Assembly (NCBI RefSeq): GCF_003626975.1 | Contig: NZ_CP032616.1 | Coordinates: 2,356,001-2,420,000 of the forward strand | Direction of reading: 5' to 3' | Length of the DNA stretch: 64,000 bases | DNA from: Pseudomonas sp. DY-1 | Lineage (GTDB): Bacteria > Pseudomonadota > Gammaproteobacteria > Pseudomonadales > Pseudomonadaceae | In this document: piece after piece, positions 17,693-24,972 of the stretch | Position numbering within the stretch: the stretch's first letter is position 1 | Layout: the number at the start of each line of letters is the position of its first letter | Position numbers and translations under genes: made by a program | The notes under the pieces: model-generated | Database searches by the model: none | What the model was told of the DNA's origin: nothing | Seen by the model: the letters and a program-made list of their open reading frames with translations, nothing else

Positions 17693-18199
17693 ATGTCCCT
17701 GCCCTTCGCCACTCCCTGGGCGCAGTTCGGCGCCTTGGGCGTTCGTCTCATTAGATGGTTCGCCACCGCGCTCGCCTTCCTGGTGTTTCCGACCATGGCC
17801 GAGAGCGATGACGTCGCTCGCGGGCGCTACCTGATCCAGGTTTCCGGCTGCAACGACTGCCATACGGCAGGCTGGATGGAATCGTCCGGGCAAGTGGCCG
17901 AAGGCCAGTGGCTGACCGGTAGCCCACTGGGCTGGCGCGGTCCCTGGGGCACCACCTATGCGTCCAACCTGCGCCTGGTGGCGCAGAATCTCAGCGAGGC
18001 ACAGTGGCTGGAACATGCCCGGCGGGAATGGCGACCTCCGATGCCCTGGTTCAACCTGCGCCGGATGGAGGACCGCGACCTCACGGCGATCTTCCATTAC
18101 ATCCGCAACCTGGGCCCGGCCGGCAGCGTGGCGCCGGCCTACGTGCCACCAGGGCACGCACCGCAGATGCCCTACGCAGAGTTCCCCGGAGTGGAGTGA
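17693..18199 (+). CDS. Monoheme c-type cytochrome
   Basis: A 168-residue exported protein. An N-terminal hydrophobic stretch ends near VFPTMAES (signal peptide cleaved at about 40), then the heme site CNDCH. A single distal Met ligand is likely (PPMPW). The GRYLIQVSGCNDCH and DLTAIFHYIRNLGP segments resemble the cytochrome subunits of alcohol/aldehyde dehydrogenases. It stands alone without a dehydrogenase. A perfect ANR box upstream implies microaerobic expression. Start at 17693 gives the cleanest signal sequence. Confidence 0.85.
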   Translation: MSLPFATPWAQFGALGVRLIRWFATALAFLVFPTMAESDDVARGRYLIQVSGCNDCHTAGWMESSGQVAEGQWLTGSPLGWRGPWGTTYASNLRLVAQNLSEAQWLEHARREWRPPMPWFNLRRMEDRDLTAIFHYIRNLGPAGSVAPAYVPPGHAPQMPYAEFPGVE

Positions 18200-18476
18200 C
18201 GGATTTGCGACACCTGCGGATGTTGTGCCATTCGTCGATCGATCCTTGCGTGTTCGCAGAAGGGTTGCCTGGGCGACCTGATCAGACGGCTGGCGAATAA
18301 AAGGTTAGGCATTCCTCGAAAGCACAGGTATTGTGTCGAGCGCTGTGATGCATGTGTCACCGGGAAACGGTCTGTACTTTAGCGGTCCCTTCTTCATCGG
18401 TTGCCGACTCTCTGCACTCAGTGACAGGCTGGAACGGTCCAGCCCAGCAATAACTCAGTTTCTAGGAGACATTCCA

Positions 18477-18686
18477 ATGTCCGAGCGCCAAACCGGTACC
18501 GTCAAGTGGTTCAACGATGAAAAGGGCTTCGGCTTCATTACCACCGATAACGGTCCGGACCTGTTCGTTCACTACCGTTCTATCCAAAGCGCCGGTTTCA
18601 AAAGCCTGAAGGAAGGCCAGAAGGTCTCCTTCATCGCTGTGCAGGGCCAAAAAGGCATGCAAGCCGACGAAGTGCAAGTGCTGTAA
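18477..18686 (+). CDS. CspA-family cold-shock protein
   Basis: A 69-residue single cold-shock domain with RNP-1 (KGFGFIT) and RNP-2 (LFVHY) motifs. It binds single-stranded RNA and DNA and melts RNA structure. RNP-2 reads FVHYRSIQ rather than the commoner FVHFSAI. The 277-base gap before it (18200-18476) contains no gene and could supply a long structured leader, as usual for cspA genes. TAGGAGA provides the ribosome site. A terminator follows, then a small SutA-like gene. Confidence 0.95.
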   Translation: MSERQTGTVKWFNDEKGFGFITTDNGPDLFVHYRSIQSAGFKSLKEGQKVSFIAVQGQKGMQADEVQVL

Positions 18687-18703
18687 GCACAAGCCGATAA
18701 AAG

Positions 18704-18731
18704 AACCGGCCTTCGGGCCGGTTTTTTTTTC
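18704..18731 (+). terminator. Rho-independent terminator
   Basis: 8-base perfect stem AACCGGCC/GGCCGGTT with the stable TTCG loop, followed by nine T. It ends the cold-shock gene. Confidence 0.92.
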
Positions 18732-18780
18732 AGTCGTTCCGAATGGCCAACCATCGGCCACCACGTACAGAGAAAGTGAA

Positions 18781-18960
18781 ATGCGCATCAAGACCTCCCA
18801 TAGCAGCACCCCCAAGCCGCCGGCAGCAACCACCAGCAGCGAAGCCCTGGAAGCTCAGATTGCCGCCTTCCTGAACAAGGGTGGCGAGATCCAGGAAATC
18901 GCCAAGGGTGTCAGCGCCCAGGTCGCGCCGAGCCGCCATATCCGCATCGGCAACAAGTAA
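18781..18960 (+). CDS. Small protein (59 residues) with a SutA-like C-terminal segment
   Basis: Starts MRIKTSHSSTPKPPAATTSS, followed by a helix and the segment AAFLNKGGEIQEI. That segment recalls the EFLSRGGKVQEI region of the RNA-polymerase-binding regulator SutA, as I remember it. There is no acidic N-terminal tail, so it is not SutA. It lies just after the cold-shock gene terminator and must have its own promoter or rely on readthrough. Normal coding composition; no known function. Confidence 0.65.
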   Translation: MRIKTSHSSTPKPPAATTSSEALEAQIAAFLNKGGEIQEIAKGVSAQVAPSRHIRIGNK

Positions 18961-19146
18961 GACCCTCTGGGCGCCCCGGGGCGGACAGGTGCAAGACCTT
19001 CCGCCCGGCGCCACCGCCCTGCCGATGGGCGGATGCCGCTTGCAGCAAGACTCACCCGACTAAACTTCCAGACAGGCCGGCAGCGGCCGGAAACCGGGGG
19101 TAACGGTCGGACGGGGGCCCGGCGCCAGCCAGATGGGAGGTGTCCC

Positions 19147-19701
19147 ATGCAGCGGCACTACTACATCAGCGACAACCTCAAGGACCTGGAAAAGGTCGAA
19201 GACGAGCTCGAGGCCCAGGGCATCGACCACGAGCAGATCCACGTGCTCAGCGAACGCGATGCCGACCTGGAGCATTACCACTTGCACGATGTCTCCTCCG
19301 TGATGAAGCGTGACATGGTGCACTCCGGCCTGATTGGTGTCGGCATCGGCCTCGCACTTGCGGCCCTGGTGATGCTGGTGGCCTGGCTCAGTGGCTGGAC
19401 CGGTACGGCGGCCGGGTGGATTCCCTTCATCTTCCTCGCGATCGCGCTGTTCGGCTTCAGTGTCTGGGAAGGCAGCCTGTTCGGAATACAGACACCCAAT
19501 GCCGTGGTTAAGCGCTTCCAGCGCACGCTGGACGAAGGCAAGCATGTGTTCTTCGTCGACGTGAAACCCACCCAGGAGCCCATCCTCGCCCGCGTCGTCA
19601 GCCACCACCCGATGCTCAGGACCGCTGGCACGGGCCAGGCCACGCCGGATTGGGCCGAGGTTCTGCAACACCGTCTGCATCAGTTGCGCAAGATGATGTA
19701 A
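19147..19701 (+). CDS. Two-helix membrane protein of unknown function
   Basis: A 184-residue protein. The N-terminal soluble part (about 1-55) begins MQRHYYISDNLKDLEKVEDE, like ferredoxin-fold domains in stress membrane proteins. Two membrane helices follow (about 58-80 and 86-108), separated by a short GWTGTAAGW loop, then a cytoplasmic C-terminal tail. GGGAGGTG provides a strong ribosome site 5 bases before the ATG. I recall similar Pseudomonas proteins without assigned function. A weak hairpin (19715-19745) follows. Confidence 0.78.
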   Translation: MQRHYYISDNLKDLEKVEDELEAQGIDHEQIHVLSERDADLEHYHLHDVSSVMKRDMVHSGLIGVGIGLALAALVMLVAWLSGWTGTAAGWIPFIFLAIALFGFSVWEGSLFGIQTPNAVVKRFQRTLDEGKHVFFVDVKPTQEPILARVVSHHPMLRTAGTGQATPDWAEVLQHRLHQLRKMM

Positions 19702-19762
19702 ACCTTCCTCGCGACGGCGGATGCAACGCTCGGCGTCATCCGCCGCTTCAATCCTTATCCCT

Positions 19763-20686
19763 TCAGCCCTGATCCGGCACCGTGCTGGCGCGCGCTTCCG
19801 CCAGTAGCCAGTCGATCAGGCGCCGCACCTTTTCCGCCGGTGGCGACCGGCGACTCCACGCCAGCCGATAGGCCCAGGGCGTCGGCAAGCGCCCCCTCTC
19901 GCCGAAAGGCAGTACCAGCCGCCCGTTGGCGATATCGTCGCAAGCCAGGGCAGTTGACCCCAGGGCGAATCCCTGGCCACTCACTGCTCCCTGGATGGCG
20001 TGGCCGATCAGGCCGAATCGCATTCCCCCCTTGATCGGCCCCGGCTCGCCAACATACGTGGAGAACCAGTCTTCCCAACTGGGCAGATGCAGATTGGCGG
20101 AGTTTTTCCAGTGGGTGTGGATAAGCCTTGCACCCAGCATGTCTCGAGGCTCGCGTATCGGGCCGAACTGCTCCAGGTAAGCCGGGCTGCAGACGGGGAA
20201 GAATTCTTCGAGAAACAGCAACTCGCTGGCGGGCATGGGCATATCGGTGGAGGTGAAGCGGATGGCCAGGGTGGCCTCGCCGCGCTCCAGGTCCACCAGT
20301 TGCTCGGTAGCCTCCAGGCTGAGGGTGATGTCCGGATTGCTGGCGGCAAACTGGTTGAGTCGACGCATCAACCAGTGGCTGGCGATGGACGGCGCACAGG
20401 TGATGTGGATGGGGCCTTCGTCCTGGCCGCGCAGCTCGTCCGCGCCACGGGTGAGCAACTCGAACGCCTGGGTGACCGTGGCGGCCAAGCGGTGTCCATT
20501 GTCATTGAGCGTGACGGTATTGCGCGTGCGGTCGAACAGGCTCACGCCCAGCTCACTCTCCAGCAGCCGGATCTGTCGGCTCACCGCTCCCGGCGTTACG
20601 GAAAGCTCCTGGGCGGCCTCAGTGAAATTGCGGCTTCGCGCGGCGACCTCGAAGGTGCGCAAGGCGATGAGCGAGGGGAGACGCAT
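19763..20686 (-). CDS. LysR-family transcriptional regulator (GcvA-like)
   Basis: A 307-residue protein opening MRLPSLIALRTFEVAARSRN, the GcvA-type LysR start. The HTH is at about 5-62 and the effector domain with HWLMRRLNQFAASNPDI at about 90-300. It is divergent from an EamA-type exporter, with a palindrome in the 127-base gap. It likely controls the exporter, possibly in response to an amino acid. Confidence 0.9.
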   Translation of the reverse strand: MRLPSLIALRTFEVAARSRNFTEAAQELSVTPGAVSRQIRLLESELGVSLFDRTRNTVTLNDNGHRLAATVTQAFELLTRGADELRGQDEGPIHITCAPSIASHWLMRRLNQFAASNPDITLSLEATEQLVDLERGEATLAIRFTSTDMPMPASELLFLEEFFPVCSPAYLEQFGPIREPRDMLGARLIHTHWKNSANLHLPSWEDWFSTYVGEPGPIKGGMRFGLIGHAIQGAVSGQGFALGSTALACDDIANGRLVLPFGERGRLPTPWAYRLAWSRRSPPAEKVRRLIDWLLAEARASTVPDQG

Positions 20687-20716
20687 GGCGGCTTCGCTTT
20701 GAGTTCAAGTCAAAGC

Positions 20717-20731
20717 ATGATGACAAATCAT
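20717..20731. promoter_or_regulatory. Candidate LysR operator palindrome
   Basis: ATGAT-GACAA-ATCAT, perfect 5-base arms, nested in an outer TTCAA/TTTGAA pair (20704-20738), between the divergent LysR and EamA genes. Function inferred from position. Confidence 0.4.
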
Positions 20732-20813
20732 CGTTTGAATGCAAGGCGCCCGAGGACCGATCCTGCGCCCATTGGCGGCCTCTGCCGTGCCCCTTTGCCT
20801 TGTGAGTCGAACG

Positions 20814-21749
20814 ATGAAACCCTCCCGCCTTCCCCTGGACTGGTTCGCCTGTGGACTGATGTTCGTCCTTTGCATCTGCTGGGGTTTCCAGCAGGTGGCG
20901 ATCAAGCTGACCCTGGACGACGTTCCCTCCATCCTGCAGTTGGCCGTCCGCTCCGGCGGTGCTGCCCTGGTGCTGGGCGCGCTGGTGTTGTGGAAAGAAG
21001 GTCGCGGCGCCTTCACCGATGGAACCCTGCTGCCCGGAATCGCGGTTGGCACGCTGTTCGCCTTGGAATTCCTGTTCATTGGCGAGGGGCTCAACCACAC
21101 CAGCGCCTCGCACCTGTCGGTGTTCCTCTATACGGCCCCCATGTTCGCCGCCCTCGGCCTGCATCTGATGCTGCCGGAGGAACGCCTCTCCCCCTTACAG
21201 TGGCTCGGCGTGATGGTGGCCTTCGGCGGCATCGCCACGGCCTTCCTCGGCCAGCCATCCGGAGCCCCCGGCAACGTATTGCTGGGTGATGCGTATGCGC
21301 TGTGTGGAGCCGTCGCCTGGGGTGCCACGACCCTGGTGATCCGTGGTTCGTCGCTTTCCGAGGCCAACCCGGTAAAAACACTCTTCTACCAATTGTTCGG
21401 CGCAGTCCTGTTGCTCACTGTCGTGGCCTTCAGTACGGGCAAGACCGATCTGCAACTGACCCATAAGGCAGTCATCAGCCTGGCGTTCCAAGTGGTGGTT
21501 ATCGCGCTGGTGAGCTACTTGGCCTGGTTCTGGCTGCTTCGCCGCTACCTGGCGACCCGCCTGTCGGTGCTGTCCTTCATGACCCCGCTGTTCGGCGTGA
21601 CCTTCGGCGTGCTGGTACTAGGGGAGACGATCGACCTGTCCTTCGCCATTGGCGCCACCCTGGTGCTGGGTGGCATCGTGCTGGTCAGTGGCGCCGAGTT
21701 GCTACGCGGTCGCCGGCAGCGCAAGGCGTTGGCCACTTCCGAGGCCTGA
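20814..21749 (+). CDS. EamA/DMT-family inner-membrane exporter
   Basis: A 311-residue protein with ten predicted helices and two EamA repeats (GFQQVAIKL in the first, ATTLVIRGSS in the second). Close to the YedA/RhaT-like branch. It is divergent from a GcvA-like LysR gene. The start MKPSRLPLDWFACG at 20814 is family-like. It is distinct in sequence from the exporters at 2445-3344 and 35972-36868. Substrate unknown. Confidence 0.87.
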   Translation: MKPSRLPLDWFACGLMFVLCICWGFQQVAIKLTLDDVPSILQLAVRSGGAALVLGALVLWKEGRGAFTDGTLLPGIAVGTLFALEFLFIGEGLNHTSASHLSVFLYTAPMFAALGLHLMLPEERLSPLQWLGVMVAFGGIATAFLGQPSGAPGNVLLGDAYALCGAVAWGATTLVIRGSSLSEANPVKTLFYQLFGAVLLLTVVAFSTGKTDLQLTHKAVISLAFQVVVIALVSYLAWFWLLRRYLATRLSVLSFMTPLFGVTFGVLVLGETIDLSFAIGATLVLGGIVLVSGAELLRGRRQRKALATSEA

Positions 21750-21781
21750 CTGCCGCTGGGAAAGCGGCTTCGAGACGGCGT

Positions 21782-22696
21782 TCAGCGCCGACGGATGCGT
21801 TCCACCAGCACCTGGCCGTCCTGCCCCAGACGCCCGCGCACTTCCACGAAGTCCCCGACACCTGGCGACTTGTCGATACGAGTGCCAGGTCCGACGACCA
21901 GTTGCAAAGAATCCAGGGTCCAACCCTCTCCCAGCACGCCCTGCAGCCGCACCCGCGAACCCACCGGGCTGGGTGCCGGCTGGCCGTTGGTATCGCGGGC
22001 ACCCTGGTCGATCCAGTCGACGATCAACTGGATTTCCTCATCGCTGAGAAAGGGCGGCCCGTCGTAGGGCATCTGTGGTTGCGACTGGCCACGAACCCGC
22101 CGTACCAGCTCACTGGCTCCCGAGGCGCCTGGTACCACGCGCAAGCGCTCGTGACGATCGAGGATGGCGGCGTAGGAGTTCAGTAGCAGGCCTTCCGGGG
22201 CAGAGCCCATCAGGCCGTAGGGGGAATGACACTTGACGCAGCGGCTGGCGAAGATCGGTGCCACATGTTCGTAGGTCACCGGCCGCCCTTCGGACGGACG
22301 CTGCAATGGCGCGGGCTCGACCATCGAATCCGCCGGCCGGCTTCCAGGCTGCAACCCGCCGACGATCCAGCCCTCGACCAGCGCAATCTCGCCGTCACTC
22401 AGGAAAGGCGGCCCGGTCATCGGCATGCGCGGCTGGCTCTGCCCCTTGAGGCGGCGGATCAGTTCGCTGCCTGCCGGATCGCCACTGACTACCACCTGCC
22501 GACTTTTGCTGCCCTTGAGCAGTTCTTCCAGGCTTGTCAGGCGCAGGCCGAGCGGAGCTCCATCGCCGGAATGGCACATCACGCAGCGCGCCTGGAGGAT
22601 GGGCTGGATATCGTCGAAGCTCACCTCCTGTGCCTGGGCCAGGAGCGGAGCCAGCATCAGCGAGCAGAACTTGACCAGCCCCAGGACCTTGCCCAT
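21782..22696 (-). CDS. Exported diheme c-type cytochrome with C-terminal OB-like domain
   Basis: A 304-residue protein with a signal peptide (cut after about residue 22, AQAQ). Two homologous heme units follow: CVMCH (about 38-42) and CVKCH (about 152-156). Each is followed by the same GQSQP.MP..GPPFLSD.EI motif, so it arose by internal duplication. The last 70 residues (GSRVRLQGVLGEGWTLDSLQ onward) form a beta-rich DUF5666/OB-like domain. The heme modules resemble planctomycete-type cytochrome C domains. Likely a periplasmic electron carrier; partner unknown. Confidence 0.85.
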   Translation of the reverse strand: MGKVLGLVKFCSLMLAPLLAQAQEVSFDDIQPILQARCVMCHSGDGAPLGLRLTSLEELLKGSKSRQVVVSGDPAGSELIRRLKGQSQPRMPMTGPPFLSDGEIALVEGWIVGGLQPGSRPADSMVEPAPLQRPSEGRPVTYEHVAPIFASRCVKCHSPYGLMGSAPEGLLLNSYAAILDRHERLRVVPGASGASELVRRVRGQSQPQMPYDGPPFLSDEEIQLIVDWIDQGARDTNGQPAPSPVGSRVRLQGVLGEGWTLDSLQLVVGPGTRIDKSPGVGDFVEVRGRLGQDGQVLVERIRRR

Positions 22697-22980
22697 CTCG
22701 ACCGAGCCTCAGCGTTGGTTGCCTCGCTAAGCCTAGTGAAACAACCCACTTTGCGCTGCCGCGTGGAACCCCGACCCAATCCGCCGGTCAGTCTATTCGA
22801 GGCCGGCGTGTGCCGACCCCAAGCCCCGGGCTCTAATCAGTCGCCGCTGTGGACCCCGGGGCTTTCCCCTGCGCGAAAGGTCAGAAACGTCCGTATACAG
22901 ATTCGCCCGGTCCGCTAGTTTCCTCAGAGCGTGCCGTAGGCAATGATGGCCGCCGCGTGTCGCAATTGGAGAAACATCGC

Positions 22981-23304
22981 ATGAAACCTGCCCCCCGCCT
23001 CACCGCCCTGCTGCTCGGTGCCGGACTTCTGGTCAGCCTCGCCGGCTGCGAGCTGGCCGAGGAGTCGGCCAACAAGTTGGCGGAGAAAGCCGAGGCAGCC
23101 GCCCAGGAAATCGCCCGGGAAGCCATCGGCGAAGCGGTCAACGAATTGAACAAGCAAGTGGACGAAGCCCAGGCCTCGGCAAAGGAGTTGCTGGGTGAAC
23201 CGAAGAAGGACGAAGCCCGCGAAGAGCAACCGCGTGCGCCATCGAACAAGAATGAGGGCAAGGAAGAGGACGCCATGTTGCCACCCTCCGGCGTCGAGAC
23301 CTGA
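22981..23304 (+). CDS. Small predicted lipoprotein
   Basis: 107 residues. The signal sequence ends in the lipobox LAGC (Cys about 22), followed by a Glu/Ala/Lys-rich helix (about 25-80, probably coiled coil) and a charged, disordered tail. Residue +2 is Glu (CEL), so outer-membrane sorting by Lol is expected. Such short helical lipoproteins resemble Lpp-like or envelope-stress proteins, but I do not recognise the family. The 284-base gap before it shows nothing identifiable. Confidence 0.75.
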   Translation: MKPAPRLTALLLGAGLLVSLAGCELAEESANKLAEKAEAAAQEIAREAIGEAVNELNKQVDEAQASAKELLGEPKKDEAREEQPRAPSNKNEGKEEDAMLPPSGVET

Positions 23305-23350
23305 TCCCTGGCGAATCCGGCCGCGATTTCCCTGTCGCGGCCTACCGGCC

Positions 23351-23611
23351 TCAAGCGCGCAGGTAGCGCGGCAAGGGCTTCCTATGAAGTACCTTCAGTG
23401 ACTCCACCGGCGGAACTTCACCATGCTCCAGCGCCAGGTCGCGCCGGAGCGTACTGACCAGCCAATCCAGTTGCGCCGTTGCCGCCACCACGCGCTGGAA
23501 AAATTTCCCCTCGCGCTCCAGCGTCAGCACAAAGCCCCCATCTGGCCGAGGCTTGGTGCTCAATTCGTATTCCGGAAAGGCGCCGATCAGCTTGTCAAAA
23601 TCCAGATCCAT
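23351..23611 (-). CDS. Small hypothetical protein, possibly DUF3509-like
   Basis: 86 residues, starting MDLDFDKLIGAFPEYELSTK. The pattern PDGGFVLTLEREGKFFQRVV then TLRRDLALEHGE recalls the short DUF3509 proteins common in Pseudomonas, though I am not sure of the assignment. No signal peptide or membrane helix. It stands alone; AGAGAAGA provides the ribosome site. Confidence 0.68.
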   Translation of the reverse strand: MDLDFDKLIGAFPEYELSTKPRPDGGFVLTLEREGKFFQRVVAATAQLDWLVSTLRRDLALEHGEVPPVESLKVLHRKPLPRYLRA

Positions 23612-23790
23612 GTCTTCTCTCCCAGAAAAAATGATTGCTCCTGCACCCAGTTTGCAGCGTGCATGCCAGCGCTATGACAACGGAAACACGAAATAAATCA
23701 GTCGGTTGCAATTTTTTTGAACAGTTTTTTCCATGCATTGCGCACGATTCGGGGGGATTTCAGCGTGCAATTTGCAAGACCCTTGAAATG

Positions 23791-23831
23791 CAAAGCCCCC
23801 GACAGAAGCGAACTCCTGACCGGGGGCTTTG
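23791..23831 (-). terminator. Terminator of the CvfB gene
   Basis: 11-base perfect stem CAAAGCCCCCG/CGGGGGCTTTG with a 19-base loop. On the minus strand it lies 37 bases after the cvfB-like stop and is followed by a T-rich stretch. Confidence 0.65.
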
Positions 23832-23867
23832 TATTCAAGGCCGCTGCAAGCGCGGCCTCCGGGTAAT

Positions 23868-24704
23868 TCAGAGCAACTCGATACGGTCGTCTTCGATGCG
23901 GATCAGACCCTGCTTGTAAAGGCCGCCGATGGCCTTCTTGAAATTGCCCTTGCTGGCGCCGAAACGCTGGCTGATCAGTTCCGGCGGACTCTTGTCGGAA
24001 AGCTTCAGCACCCCACCCTCCGCGCGCAGCGCGGCGATGATCTGCTCACCGAGGCCACTGACCGCCTCCACGCCCACCGGTTGCAGGCTCAGGCTGATCT
24101 TGCCATCGGGACGGACCTCCCGGATGTAGCCCTTCTCACGCATGCCATTGCGCACGAACTTGAAGACTTCGTTCTTGTGCAGCAGGCCCCAGTGCTTGCC
24201 GTCGATGATGGCCTTGTAGCCCAGGTCGGTCTTCTCGACCACCAGCAGGTCAACTTCCTGGCCAGGCTTGTAGTGTGGCGGGGTGATGTCCAGGTAGCGA
24301 TCCAGGCGGGCGGTTGCGGTGATGCGGCGGGTACGCTTGTCGAGGTAGACGTGTACCACGCAGTAGTCGCCAACCTGCAGCGGGCGCTTCTCTTCCGAGT
24401 GGGGCAGCAGCAAGTCCTTGGGCAGACCCCAGTCGAGGAACAGGCCTATGCGATTGATCTCGGCCACCTTGAGGCTGGCGAAACCGCCGACCTGCACCTT
24501 GGGCTTGAGGGTGGTGGCTACCGGGCGGTCTTCGCTATCCAGATAAAGGAAGACATTCAACCAGTCACCCACTTCGGTGGGTTGGTCCTTGGGCACGTAG
24601 CGTTTGGGCAGCAGGATTTCGCCGTCCGGGCCGCCATCCAGGTACAGCCCGAAGTCGGTGTGCTTGGCCACCTGAAGTGAATTGAAACGCCCGATAAGTG
24701 CCAT
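23868..24704 (-). CDS. CvfB-family S1-type RNA-binding protein
   Basis: 278 residues. Three S1-like beta-barrel units (about 5-60, 70-130 and 140-210) are followed by a winged-helix domain (about 225-278, with SQRFGASKGNFKKAIGGLYK), the CvfB/YitL layout. CvfB proteins bind RNA and affect virulence gene expression in Gram-positive bacteria. The Pseudomonas role is unclear. Start MALIGRFNSLQV at 24704 is the family start; the longer frame to 24815 is not conserved-looking. A terminator follows. Confidence 0.88.
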   Translation of the reverse strand: MALIGRFNSLQVAKHTDFGLYLDGGPDGEILLPKRYVPKDQPTEVGDWLNVFLYLDSEDRPVATTLKPKVQVGGFASLKVAEINRIGLFLDWGLPKDLLLPHSEEKRPLQVGDYCVVHVYLDKRTRRITATARLDRYLDITPPHYKPGQEVDLLVVEKTDLGYKAIIDGKHWGLLHKNEVFKFVRNGMREKGYIREVRPDGKISLSLQPVGVEAVSGLGEQIIAALRAEGGVLKLSDKSPPELISQRFGASKGNFKKAIGGLYKQGLIRIEDDRIELL

Positions 24705-24972
24705 CTTCGCAACCTCTGTAAGTCGAGGCGGCATTCTACCTGCTGGCCGGCCGCCGGACCACGAGTGGCGTAGTCTGGAGCAGACACCACGAAGCCAGGC
24801 AAAACAGCCTTTCATCGCCCGATGCGTCGTAGAAAGCTCCCTGAATTTTCATTCTGCAAAACTGTCTACTGGTCGCTAGCACAACGATGTTTCAAAATCG
24901 TGTCGTCGCAAGCGCGACCATGTATTCCGGCATCACTAGACGGATTCTCACTGTCACATCTCAGGAGTTCCT

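Noticed and set aside
23351..24680. Possible toxin-antitoxin pair (86-residue gene and opposite frames near cvfB)
   Set aside because: The frames opposite cvfB are shadows, and the 86-residue protein has no toxin or antitoxin features.
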